Positions 17,088-26,484 of a stretch of 34,836 nt of DNA are shown here, piece after piece. Below the pieces are notes generated by a model. The model saw only the letters and a list, made by a program, of their open reading frames with translations. It ran no database searches and was not told the origin of the DNA. A program made the translations under genes and the position numbers. Source of the DNA: an uncultured Lachnospiraceae bacterium (GTDB lineage: Bacteria; Bacillota; Clostridia; Lachnospirales; Lachnospiraceae); contig CANQYH010000002.1 of the NCBI GenBank assembly GCA_947628025.1, forward strand, positions 1-34,836. Direction: 5' to 3'. Numbering within the stretch: position 1 is the first letter of the stretch; each line of letters opens with the position of its first letter.

Positions 17088-18560
17088 ATGAAAGAGCGGA
17101 GATGGTATTATCTCATGCCGCTGATCGGCGTAGTTTTTTTGATCCGATATGTGTTCAGTGCGTTTTATGATGTAGTATATTCGGATTACATCCGTCTGGT
17201 CAACAGTTATCTGCCGGATGTGTGGAACGCGGCCAAGTTTTTCGTGCCGGATATTTTAACCAGGACGCCGGTTACGTATCTGGCCAGGATCATTAATACG
17301 ACGTTTTTTAACTATCAGATCTCGTTTGATCAGGTATCCGGCGTGCTGTGGCTGGGAGTGTGCGCCGCGCTGGTGGTGGCCTATGGAAATAAAAGAAACA
17401 TCCGCCTGCCGTGGATCGCGGCGGCGATGGCGGCGTTATTCAGTCTGGGCAAGTGGGAGATGCTGATCAATGGCAGCGCCTGGGTCCATTTCCTGGCGTT
17501 TGCCGGTTTTTATTATCATTATCTGATCCTGGACCGCGTATGGAGCGGAGAGGCGAAGAAGAATGACCGAAAGAAGCTGCTTTGTCTTCCCTGGATCCTG
17601 ATCCTCTTTGTTACGGGGCCTTACTGCGCGATCTACGTGATGGTGATCTGGCTGTCCAGCGCTCTGAAATGCCTGCTTACCTGGCTGGAGGAAAAGCGGT
17701 TTAACCGGGAATATGCGGAATATGCGGTTTCTGCGGCGGTTCCGTTCTTTCTCTACCTGCTCAGCAACGCGGCTGCGGACGGGACGCTCCCCGCGGGAGC
17801 TTACGATATCCCGCTGCTGACGCAGCTTCTGGATACGCCGGGATTTTTTGCACGGTTTATATTGAAATCGTTTGCGTCTGTGATCGTGGACGCGGAGTAC
17901 GCCCGGAGCGCATTCTCTACGAATACGCCGTATCTTGTCCTGGGAATGCTGGTGATCGCCGCGTATGTATGGGCGCTCTGGTATCAATACCGGTACCGGC
18001 TGTATGAGGAGTCGATCCTGCCTCTTCTCTTTATTGGAGCCGGCGGGATGAATCATCTGCTGATTCTGCTCGCACGATGGAATTTTTTGGATGAGACTTA
18101 TGGCATGAGCTCCCGATACGCGCTGCAGTTTCAGACCGGGATATTGGGAATATTCCTGACATTTGCCCTGGTATGGAAAAAACAGAGAGAGGGCGCGGAG
18201 GCGGGAGGGAAAAAGAATGCGCTGCGTTCCGTGCGGATTGTGGCGGCCCGCGGCCTGATGCTGGCGTTTATCATTCTGGTGGTTGACGGAAACATCGACA
18301 CCACTCGGCGGGAACTGGATAAGGCTTACTACCGGAGGGCGGTCTGCGTGGAGCGCGCCATGGTGGCGTTGGATTTTGAGAACAAGACGGACGATGAGTT
18401 ACGGAAGTCGTTCGAGTTCCGTACGAGTCTGCCGGAGAGCGGCCAGATGGTGCGAAATGCGCTGACGATCCTGAAAGAAAACGGCTGGAATATCTTTCGT
18501 GACGGCGTAGACGCAGAGGCGCTGAAAGAGGAAGCGGCCCGGCTGGCGGAAGGACGATAA
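17088..18560 (+). CDS. Polytopic membrane protein of unknown function in glycan cluster
   Basis: Multiple hydrophobic segments; ATG 17088 preceded by AAAGGAGCGG (listed ORF begins at 17055). Confidence 0.65.
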   Translation: MKERRWYYLMPLIGVVFLIRYVFSAFYDVVYSDYIRLVNSYLPDVWNAAKFFVPDILTRTPVTYLARIINTTFFNYQISFDQVSGVLWLGVCAALVVAYGNKRNIRLPWIAAAMAALFSLGKWEMLINGSAWVHFLAFAGFYYHYLILDRVWSGEAKKNDRKKLLCLPWILILFVTGPYCAIYVMVIWLSSALKCLLTWLEEKRFNREYAEYAVSAAVPFFLYLLSNAAADGTLPAGAYDIPLLTQLLDTPGFFARFILKSFASVIVDAEYARSAFSTNTPYLVLGMLVIAAYVWALWYQYRYRLYEESILPLLFIGAGGMNHLLILLARWNFLDETYGMSSRYALQFQTGILGIFLTFALVWKKQREGAEAGGKKNALRSVRIVAARGLMLAFIILVVDGNIDTTRRELDKAYYRRAVCVERAMVALDFENKTDDELRKSFEFRTSLPESGQMVRNALTILKENGWNIFRDGVDAEALKEEAARLAEGR

Positions 18561-18572
18561 AGGAGAAGCAAG

Positions 18573-19346
18573 ATGAAAGTTGTGATTCTGGCGGGTGGAT
18601 TCGGGACCCGGATCAGCGAGGAGAGCCACCTGAAACCGAAACCGATGATCGAGATCGGCGGCTATCCTATCCTGTGGCACATTATGAAATATTATTCGGA
18701 GTTTGGATTTCATGAGTTTGTGATCTGCCTGGGCTACAAACAGTATGTAGTCAAGGAATTTTTCGCAGATTATTTTCTGCATACCTCCGATGTGACGTTC
18801 GATCTGGCCAATAACCGGATGGAGGTTCATAACAATTACACAGAGCCGTGGAAAGTCACGCTGGTGGATACGGGGCTGAACACGATGACCGGCGGACGTG
18901 TGAAGCGGATCCAGCCTTTTGTCGGAGACGAGCCTTTTATGCTGACGTATGGGGACGGCGTATGTGATGTGGATCTGCATGCGCTGCTGGCGTTCCACCA
19001 GTCCCACGGACGGATCGCCACGATCACGACGGTAAATATCGCGCAGATGAAAGGCGTGCTGGATATCGATGAGGATAACCGGGTCCGGTCGTTCCGTGAG
19101 AAAAATACGGAGGACGCCACGCTGGTCAACGGCGGGTTTATGGTGATGAACCCGGAGATCTTCGGATACCTGGAAGACGATACAACGGTCTTTGAACAGG
19201 GACCGATGCAGCGCCTGGCGGCGGAGGGGCAGCTGATGAGCTACCATCATACCGGGTTCTGGCAGTGCATGGATACCCAGCGGGAGATGAAAAAGCTGGA
19301 GACGCTTTGGGACAGCGGCCGCGCGCCCTGGAAAATATGGAAATAG
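18573..19346 (+). CDS. rfbF: Glucose-1-phosphate cytidylyltransferase
   Basis: MKVVILAGGFGTRISEESHLKPKPMIEIGGYPILWHIMKYYSEFGFHEFVICLGYK is highly characteristic; RBS AAAGGAG. Confidence 0.95.
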   Translation: MKVVILAGGFGTRISEESHLKPKPMIEIGGYPILWHIMKYYSEFGFHEFVICLGYKQYVVKEFFADYFLHTSDVTFDLANNRMEVHNNYTEPWKVTLVDTGLNTMTGGRVKRIQPFVGDEPFMLTYGDGVCDVDLHALLAFHQSHGRIATITTVNIAQMKGVLDIDEDNRVRSFREKNTEDATLVNGGFMVMNPEIFGYLEDDTTVFEQGPMQRLAAEGQLMSYHHTGFWQCMDTQREMKKLETLWDSGRAPWKIWK

Positions 19347-19358
19347 GAGAGAACATAT

Positions 19359-20456
19359 ATGGAAAATATGCCGGCGATTTGGGAGAAACTCCGTTCCTTT
19401 TATCAGGGACGGCGGGTGCTGATGACAGGTCATACCGGGTTTAAGGGCGGATGGCTCTGCCGGATCCTGACAGACCTGGGCGCGGAAGTCACGGGGTATG
19501 GCCTGGAACCACCTACGGAACCGTCCCTGTTTGAGGCAGCCCGGCTGGGGGAGACGTTTTGCAGCGTTACGGGAGACGTCCGGGACCTACCGGGACTGCG
19601 GCGGGTCTTTGAAGAGGTGCAGCCGGAGGCGGTGTTCCATCTGGCGGCGCAGCCGATCGTCAGGGATTCCTACAAAGATCCGGTCTGTACGTACGAGACG
19701 AATGTGATGGGAACGGTCCACGTGCTGGAGTGCGCCCGCCTGTGCGGGAGCGTCCGTTCGCTGCTGAACGTGACGACCGACAAGGTCTATGAGAACCGGG
19801 AGTGGGAGTACGGTTACCGGGAATGTGACCCGCTGGACGGTTACGATCCCTATTCCAATTCCAAATCCTGCTCGGAGCTGGTGACCCACAGCTACGCCCG
19901 GTCGTTTTTCGGGGACGGGCGGTGCGCGATCTCTACGGCCAGGGCCGGCAATGTGATCGGCGGCGGGGACTTCGCCCATGACCGGATCGTGCCGGACTGC
20001 ATCCGCGCGGTGACGGCCGGCCGGGAGATCGTGGTGCGCAATCCCTATTCCACCAGACCGTATCAGCATGTGCTGGAGCCGCTGTCCGTCTATCTGCGGA
20101 TTGTCATGGAGCAGTACGGGGATCCGGGATACGCGGGATATTATAATGTAGGACCGGAAGACCGGGACTGCGTGACGACCGGAGAGCTGGCGGATCTCTT
20201 TTGCGAGGCCTGGGGCGGGGATGCGCGGTGGGTGGACCGGTCGGACGGCGGCCCCCATGAAGCCAATTTCCTGAAGCTGGACTGCTCGAAGATACGGCGC
20301 ATGTTCGGCTGGAGTCCGCGGCTGGGCATCCGCGAGGCGGTGGGCTGGACCGTGGAATGGACGAAAGCGTACTTAAACGGAGCGGAGATGACCGCGGAGA
20401 TGGACCGCCAGATCGCGCGCTTTTTCGGACTGGATGAGGTTCGGCCGCGCGTCTGA
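19359..20456 (+). CDS. rfbG: CDP-glucose 4,6-dehydratase
   Basis: RRVLMTGHTGFKGGWLCRILTDLGAEVTGYGLEPPTEPSLFEAA N-terminus; directly follows rfbF. Confidence 0.95.
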   Translation: MENMPAIWEKLRSFYQGRRVLMTGHTGFKGGWLCRILTDLGAEVTGYGLEPPTEPSLFEAARLGETFCSVTGDVRDLPGLRRVFEEVQPEAVFHLAAQPIVRDSYKDPVCTYETNVMGTVHVLECARLCGSVRSLLNVTTDKVYENREWEYGYRECDPLDGYDPYSNSKSCSELVTHSYARSFFGDGRCAISTARAGNVIGGGDFAHDRIVPDCIRAVTAGREIVVRNPYSTRPYQHVLEPLSVYLRIVMEQYGDPGYAGYYNVGPEDRDCVTTGELADLFCEAWGGDARWVDRSDGGPHEANFLKLDCSKIRRMFGWSPRLGIREAVGWTVEWTKAYLNGAEMTAEMDRQIARFFGLDEVRPRV

Positions 20457-20495
20457 AAGATATAAAATGAGCTTGCAGCAGGCAGAAAGGAACCG

Positions 20496-21836
20496 ATGAT
20501 GTTTGAACATATGACAGAACAGCAGGCGCGGGAGGAGATCCTGCAGATGGTGGGCGAGTACTGCGACCGCTTCCACCAGAAAAAACCATACGAAGAGGGG
20601 GACCGGATTCCCTACGCATCCCGCGTCTATGACAGAGAAGAAATGATGAACCTGGCGGACAGCGCCCTGGAATTCTGGCTGACCTCCGGGCGTTATACGG
20701 ACGCCTTTGAAAAGAAGCTGGCCGCGTATCTGGGCGTGCGTTTCTGCTCCCTGGTCAATTCCGGATCTTCCGCCAACCTGGCCGCGTTTATGGCGCTGAC
20801 CTCTCCGCTGCTGGGAGAGCGCCAGGTGAGGCCGGGCGATGAGATGATCACGGTGGCGGCGGGATTCCCGACGACGGTGACGCCGGCCATCCAGTACGGA
20901 GTGGTTCCGGTATTCGTGGACGTGACCATTCCCCAGTACAATATCGACGCGGAGCGGCTGGAGGACGCCTATACGGAGAAAACGCGGGTGGTCATGATCG
21001 CCCATACTCTGGGCAATCCGTTCGACCTGGCCGCGGTCAAGGATTTCTGCGGCCGTCATGGACTGTGGCTGATCGAGGATAACTGCGACGCGCTTGGCAG
21101 CCGCTATACGATCGGCGGCGAGGAGCGGTTTACCGGTACGGTCGGAGATATCGGGACTTCCAGCTTTTATCCGCCGCATCATATGACCATGGGCGAGGGC
21201 GGGGCCGTCTATACGGACAACCCCCTGCTGCATAAGATCATCCGGTCGCTGCGCGACTGGGGACGGGACTGCAGCTGCCCGCCTGGCCGAGACAATCTCT
21301 GCGGCCACCGGTTCGATCGGCAGTACGGGGAACTTCCGCTGGGGTATGATCACAAATACGTATATTCTCATTTTGGATACAATCTGAAAGCGACGGACAT
21401 GCAGGCGGCCATCGGCTGCGCCCAGCTGGACAAATTCCCGTCGTTCGTGGAGCGCCGCAGGCATAATTTCGACCGGCTGTACCGGGCGCTTCAGGGTACG
21501 GAGGAGAAGCTGATCCTGCCGGAGGCGGCTCCCGGCGCGCGTCCCAGCTGGTTCGGCTTCCTGATCACCTGCCGGGAGGACGTGGACCGGAACGCGGTGG
21601 TCCGGTACGTGGAGCAAAAGGGAGTCCAGACCCGGATGCTGTTCGCAGGCAACCTGACCAGGCACCCTTGCTTCGACCAGATGCGTGCCGCGAAAACGGG
21701 TTACCGGATCGTCGGAGATCTGAGCAATACGGACCGGATCATGCGGGATTCGTTCTGGGTCGGCCTGTATCCGGGTATGACGGACGAGATGATCGATTAC
21801 ATGGCGAAAGTGATTCGCGAGGCGGCCGGCGTATAA
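20496..21836 (+). CDS. rfbH: CDP-4-keto-6-deoxyglucose 3-dehydrase (E1, RfbH type)
   Basis: SFYPPHHMTMGEGGAV with His where aminotransferases carry the PLP lysine, and C-x-C-x7-C (CSCPPGRDNLC, 21270-21302) for a [2Fe-2S] cluster; follows rfbF-rfbG. Start could be ATG 20496 or 20499. Confidence 0.95.
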   Translation: MMFEHMTEQQAREEILQMVGEYCDRFHQKKPYEEGDRIPYASRVYDREEMMNLADSALEFWLTSGRYTDAFEKKLAAYLGVRFCSLVNSGSSANLAAFMALTSPLLGERQVRPGDEMITVAAGFPTTVTPAIQYGVVPVFVDVTIPQYNIDAERLEDAYTEKTRVVMIAHTLGNPFDLAAVKDFCGRHGLWLIEDNCDALGSRYTIGGEERFTGTVGDIGTSSFYPPHHMTMGEGGAVYTDNPLLHKIIRSLRDWGRDCSCPPGRDNLCGHRFDRQYGELPLGYDHKYVYSHFGYNLKATDMQAAIGCAQLDKFPSFVERRRHNFDRLYRALQGTEEKLILPEAAPGARPSWFGFLITCREDVDRNAVVRYVEQKGVQTRMLFAGNLTRHPCFDQMRAAKTGYRIVGDLSNTDRIMRDSFWVGLYPGMTDEMIDYMAKVIREAAGV

Positions 21837-21875
21837 AAGCAGACCGCGGGCGGGCAAAGTACGAGGTGACACGTT

Positions 21876-22733
21876 TTGGGAGAAAAAGAAGCGCGGGACG
21901 GTTACGGCCTGGAGGCGGTCCACCAGGCAAATCTGAAAATATTGAAAGAAGTTGACCGGATCTGCCGTAAATACGGGATCCGTTACATGCTGGATTCCGG
22001 GACGCTTTTGGGAGCGGTCCGCCATAAGGGCTTTATCCCCTGGGACGACGACGCGGATCTGGCCTTTACCAGGGAGAATTATGAGGCGTTTTCCAGGGTC
22101 GCGCCGAAAGAACTGCCCAAAGGTATGCGACTTTTAGAAACGAAAGATCTCCGGGGCGGGCAGGCGTTTTATGATTTTACGCCGCGGATCCTGTATCTGA
22201 ACAGCCGGACCCACGCGGACAGCCGGGAGATGGAGTACTACGAGGGGAAGCTGAACCATCTGTGGGTAGATCTGTTCATCCTGGATGAATTGCCGGAGGG
22301 AAAGCTGGCGGCGACGTGGACCAAAGGGCTCCATACGGTGATCTATGGTTTGGCTATGGGGCACCGGTACCGCCTGGATTTCGGGAAATACGGCCGGATC
22401 AGCGGCCTTGCCGTTCGTTTTCTGGCGGCAGTCGGGAAGAGGATCCCGATGAAGACGATCCGGAAATGGCAGCATAAAGCGGCGGTAAAGGACAGAAAAG
22501 GGAAGAGCGGACTTCTCTATTACAGCAATTACCAGCCGGACTATCTGTATGTGACGCTGAAGCGCGAGTGGAGCGAGGAGACCGTCGATCTGCCGTTTGA
22601 GGACACGGTCCTGATGGCGCCCAAGGGCTGGAACGAGGTATTGACCTGGGTTTACGGCGATTACATGCAGCTGCCGCCGGAGGAGAAACGGACGCCGACC
22701 CATACGGATGGTCAGCTCGTGGTGACCGGCTGA
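21876..22733 (+). CDS. licD: LicD family protein (phosphocholine/phospho-group transferase family)
   Basis: [41 protein letters not shown] is the LicD signature. TTG start with GAGGTG upstream. Confidence 0.88.
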   Translation: MGEKEARDGYGLEAVHQANLKILKEVDRICRKYGIRYMLDSGTLLGAVRHKGFIPWDDDADLAFTRENYEAFSRVAPKELPKGMRLLETKDLRGGQAFYDFTPRILYLNSRTHADSREMEYYEGKLNHLWVDLFILDELPEGKLAATWTKGLHTVIYGLAMGHRYRLDFGKYGRISGLAVRFLAAVGKRIPMKTIRKWQHKAAVKDRKGKSGLLYYSNYQPDYLYVTLKREWSEETVDLPFEDTVLMAPKGWNEVLTWVYGDYMQLPPEEKRTPTHTDGQLVVTG

Positions 22734-22757
22734 TCGTATTCAGGGAAAGGACGGGAT

Positions 22758-25151
22758 ATGGGAAAACTTACGACCAAAGAAAAATGTATATGGACAGTAT
22801 CGGCTGTCTTTCTGCTCGCCGCAATTTTTTATGCGTTCGTACGGCTGTTTATTCAGGGAGATTTTTCCTGGGAGTTTAGCCATTCGGAATTCTGGTCAAT
22901 GATGGCGGAGCTGACGGTTCTCTTTTTGCTGTTTTTTGGAGCGGGAACGCTGATCCGGGATACACGCAAAAAACTGGCGGCGATGGGTCTGGCGGCGGCG
23001 GTATTTTTGTGGATCCATGTGATCCTGATCCCGCTGGCTGTGTCCGGTATCTATCTGCTCTATCTCTGCATGGCGGGAAGAACCATCCGGCGTTTGCTGA
23101 AGAAAGGCCGTTGGGCTGAGACCGAGACTCCCTCGCTTTTGCGTCAGTACCGGAAAGAAATGCTTGCTTTCACGTCGGACGATCCGGTATTGGAGTGGGG
23201 GCGTGATTTCCTGACCGGGGCGTTAGCGGTCATATGTCTGTTCTGCCTGATGTCAGCGGCGGGGATCGGTTCGATCCCGATGATGTGCGCGGCGGTTTTG
23301 CTGAGTGCGGGCGTGCTGTTGGTTCGGGAGTATATCTGTTTATATCGGAGACCGGTTCTGACGGACAAAAAAGAAACGGTTAAGACGGATGGGCGGTGGC
23401 CGGCGGCTTTTTCCCTGGGCGTGGCGTTCCTTTTGACGATGTTTTGCCTTCAGGCGGGGCGAATGAACATCGCGGTGGATTATGACAGCTTCTGGTATGG
23501 AGTCAGGAGCGCGTATATTTTGAACAACGGCCGCGGGATCTATGAAAACCTGGGTACCGTGAATGTGGTGTATACGTATTCCAAGGGATGGGAAACGTTG
23601 ACGCTGCCGCTGGTTCTGCTTCCCTCTTACAGCTTTCAGATATCTTTTAATCTCTGGCTGACTGCGGGGGCGCTTTTGATGGCGTACCGCGTAGCGGGAT
23701 ATTTCCTGAATCGGAAGATGGCGGCGTATCTGACGGTATTCCTGTCTTCGATCCCCGGAATCACCAACATGAGCGTTACGGCAAAAACAGATACGGTCAC
23801 GTTATTTCTGCAGCTGATCATGATACGGGAATTGCTGGTCTGCCTGACTGGCGGCAGTATGCGGCCGGACAGCCGGGAGGGGACGGTCCCCGGAAAACGG
23901 ACGGCAGATGGAGCGATTTATTATAGTGTTGCTGCGCTTGCTTTCAGCTGGATGTGTAAGCCGACTTCGCTGGTGTTTTCTACAGCGGTCTACGGGATGG
24001 GCTTTTTGGGCCTTTTATGGATGCGGCGTTTTTCCCTGCGGTGCAGACGGGAAAATTGGCTGGAGGCGGCCGGGATCACAGTGCTGGCGCTGGGCGGCCT
24101 GATAGGGATCTGGGGCCGGACCTGGCTGCTTACCGGTCTGCCGGTGACGTCCGTATTTTCCTCTTTCCTGAAAAGGCTGGGATTCCGGATGAAATATCCT
24201 TTCGATACGCAGTCGGCAGTCAGCTGGCTGGATGATCTGCACGGACCGGATCTGCTGCGGCACATAGCCGGCCGGCTTTACGGTTTGATCCTGGATCCGT
24301 CGGAACTGTCCCATGTGCTGATCGCCTGGGGGAGCCTGATCTTCCTGCTGGCTGTTCTGGCGGCAGCCGCCTGGTGCCTCTTAAAGAGGAGAGAGGAATC
24401 CCCGGCGGAACGGAAACCGAAACAATGGTTTTATATAGTCTATTTCCCCTTTTTGATCGTGAACCTGATCAGCCTGATCTGCCTGTATCAGGTGGACGGG
24501 AATTATTTCATGCTTTTATATGTTCTGACGGGGATATTTAGTTTTTGCCTCATCGCCCGGCTGGCGGGCCAGGCGGTCAGGCGGGCATATGCGCTGCTGG
24601 CGCTTCCGGTGATCGTGTTTTCTGCGGTGCTGACGGTTGTGTCCGACTGGGGATGGTCCGCCGGGTTGAGTCCGGTGAATGTGATCAACCGCGGATATTA
24701 TGACCACTTGGAACTGCGGCACGCGGAGATGGCCGGCGAGGGGAAAGGGGAAATCTGGAACATCCTGGCGGAGGATCCGAGGAACCGCCTTATTGTATTT
24801 GGCAGCCATCCGGAAGATCTGCTGTTCCCGTGCAGCGTTCAATCGATCACGGATATCATCGGTTCAGGCGGAAATCTTTCGCTGGCAGAAGAAAAGAACG
24901 GGTTTTCGGAGTTTTTGCGGTATGCCGGGACCGATTATATCTATCTGAAAGGGAGCTGGATAGGAGACCGGACATGGCTTTGGCCAATGCTCTATGATAC
25001 GATCGAAGCAGGATATTTAAGGCCGGTTTTATATACAGAAGATAATATGCTTGCGGAGGTATGCGTGGACGATCCGGCGGCCGGAGATGCGAAAAAACTG
25101 GCGGAGGAGTTTCTGGCCTGGGAGGAAGTCTGGGCCGGGCCTGCAGAGTGA
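22758..25151 (+). CDS. Large polytopic membrane protein, possible GT-C/GT39-like glycosyltransferase
   Basis: 797 aa with more than ten hydrophobic segments and a C-terminal soluble domain; RBS GGGAAAGGA. Confidence 0.65.
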   Translation: MGKLTTKEKCIWTVSAVFLLAAIFYAFVRLFIQGDFSWEFSHSEFWSMMAELTVLFLLFFGAGTLIRDTRKKLAAMGLAAAVFLWIHVILIPLAVSGIYLLYLCMAGRTIRRLLKKGRWAETETPSLLRQYRKEMLAFTSDDPVLEWGRDFLTGALAVICLFCLMSAAGIGSIPMMCAAVLLSAGVLLVREYICLYRRPVLTDKKETVKTDGRWPAAFSLGVAFLLTMFCLQAGRMNIAVDYDSFWYGVRSAYILNNGRGIYENLGTVNVVYTYSKGWETLTLPLVLLPSYSFQISFNLWLTAGALLMAYRVAGYFLNRKMAAYLTVFLSSIPGITNMSVTAKTDTVTLFLQLIMIRELLVCLTGGSMRPDSREGTVPGKRTADGAIYYSVAALAFSWMCKPTSLVFSTAVYGMGFLGLLWMRRFSLRCRRENWLEAAGITVLALGGLIGIWGRTWLLTGLPVTSVFSSFLKRLGFRMKYPFDTQSAVSWLDDLHGPDLLRHIAGRLYGLILDPSELSHVLIAWGSLIFLLAVLAAAAWCLLKRREESPAERKPKQWFYIVYFPFLIVNLISLICLYQVDGNYFMLLYVLTGIFSFCLIARLAGQAVRRAYALLALPVIVFSAVLTVVSDWGWSAGLSPVNVINRGYYDHLELRHAEMAGEGKGEIWNILAEDPRNRLIVFGSHPEDLLFPCSVQSITDIIGSGGNLSLAEEKNGFSEFLRYAGTDYIYLKGSWIGDRTWLWPMLYDTIEAGYLRPVLYTEDNMLAEVCVDDPAAGDAKKLAEEFLAWEEVWAGPAE

Positions 25152-25162
25152 AGGAGAGAAGA

Positions 25163-26098
25163 ATGGAAGAGCGTTTGTTGACGGTCGTTGTGTCCGTCTA
25201 CAATGAAGAAGAGGTATTGGAACAGTTTTACCAGGAGGCGAGCCGCGTGCTGGACGGGATTTCCTGGGACTATGAGCTTTTGTTTGTCAACGACGGCAGC
25301 CAGGACGCCAGCCCGCAGATCCTGAACCGTCTGGCGGAGCGGGACGGGCGCGTCAAAGTGATCCATTTTTCGCGGAACTATGGCCATGAGGCGGCCATGA
25401 TCGCGGGGATGGACCACAGCCGCGGCGACGGAGTGATCTGCATGGACGCGGATCTGCAGCATCCACCGGCCTGTATCCCGCAGATCATAGAGAAATTTGA
25501 AGACGGTTACCAGGTGGTCAACATGGTCAGGACCCGCAATGAGTCGGCGGGGTGGCTGAAGAATCTGACCTCCGCGGCTTTTTACAAGCTGATCAACGTC
25601 CTTTCGGATGTGCATTTTGAGGACAATGCGTCGGATTTCTTCGCCGTCAGCCGTAAGGTGGCGGAGGTCCTGCGAAACAGTTACCGGGAACGGGTCCGTT
25701 TTCTGAGGGGGTATGTGCAGAATGTGGGCTTTAAACGCACTACCATCGAATATGAGGCCAGAGCCAGGGCGGCGGGGCACAGCAAATACAGTATCCGCAA
25801 GCTGATCCATTTTTCCGTCAATACCATCGTGTGCTTTTCGAACCTGCCGTTAAAGCTGGGAATCTATGCCGGATTTTTCGCGGCGTTTTTGGGAGCCGTC
25901 GTGCTTCTCTATACGCTGGTTACCAGGGGAGGCGCGCCCAGCGGCTACGCCACCATCGTGGTGCTGAACTGTTTCATGTTCGCGATCCTGTTTCTGATCG
26001 TCGGGATCATCGGAGAGTATATCGCGATCCTGTTTACGGAGCTGAAAGACCGGCCGATCTACCTGATCGAAGATACGAAAAATATGCCGGAAAATTAA
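25163..26098 (+). CDS. Glycosyltransferase family 2, GtrB/DPM1-like, with two C-terminal TM segments
   Basis: TVVVSVYNEEEVLEQFYQEA, FVNDGSQDAS, SRNYGHEAAMIAGMDHSRGDGVICMDADLQHPP, then two hydrophobic helices. RBS AAGGAGAG before ATG 25163 (listed ORF begins at 25061). Confidence 0.9.
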   Translation: MEERLLTVVVSVYNEEEVLEQFYQEASRVLDGISWDYELLFVNDGSQDASPQILNRLAERDGRVKVIHFSRNYGHEAAMIAGMDHSRGDGVICMDADLQHPPACIPQIIEKFEDGYQVVNMVRTRNESAGWLKNLTSAAFYKLINVLSDVHFEDNASDFFAVSRKVAEVLRNSYRERVRFLRGYVQNVGFKRTTIEYEARARAAGHSKYSIRKLIHFSVNTIVCFSNLPLKLGIYAGFFAAFLGAVVLLYTLVTRGGAPSGYATIVVLNCFMFAILFLIVGIIGEYIAILFTELKDRPIYLIEDTKNMPEN

Positions 26099-26175
26099 AA
26101 TTTTCGGTCGGACAACATCTCGCCCCATAGGACTCTGGATCTAGGGTACACTATCTTAAAAAAGGAGAGATGGAA

Positions 26176-26412
26176 ATGAACATTTGCGAAGCCACCAATC
26201 TGCGTATTCATGAACTGCGCAGGGAGAGACAGTTATCGGTGTATGCGCTGATCTACCAGTGCGGGATGCCAGCCTCGACCGTGAAGAGCATTCTCCGTGG
26301 AAAGAGCCGGAATCCGGGTATCGTGAACATTAAAAAGATCGCCGAGGGTCTGGGGATATCGATCCGTGAGTTCTTTGATTCGGATCTCTTCAATGACCTG
26401 GATGCAGATTGA
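26176..26412 (+). CDS. Small XRE-family helix-turn-helix regulator
   Basis: LRIHELRRERQLSVYALIYQCGMPASTVKSILRGKSRNPGIVNIKKIAEGLGISIREFF; RBS AAAGGAGAG. Confidence 0.85.
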   Translation: MNICEATNLRIHELRRERQLSVYALIYQCGMPASTVKSILRGKSRNPGIVNIKKIAEGLGISIREFFDSDLFNDLDAD

Positions 26413-26484
26413 CGGGCGTTTTGGAGAAAATGGAGACCGCATCTTCTGTCACGGCGTGGGAATGATTTGAAAGAGAGGAATGTG

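Noticed and set aside
20373-22025. Minus-strand 550-aa ORF opposite rfbH
   Set aside because: Antisense to a gene with intact catalytic motifs; composition is non-protein-like.
26087-26109. CCGGAAAATTAAAATTTTCGG inverted repeat at the end of the GtrB-like gene as a terminator
   Set aside because: AT-rich stem overlapping the stop codon and not followed by a T-tract; weak as a terminator.
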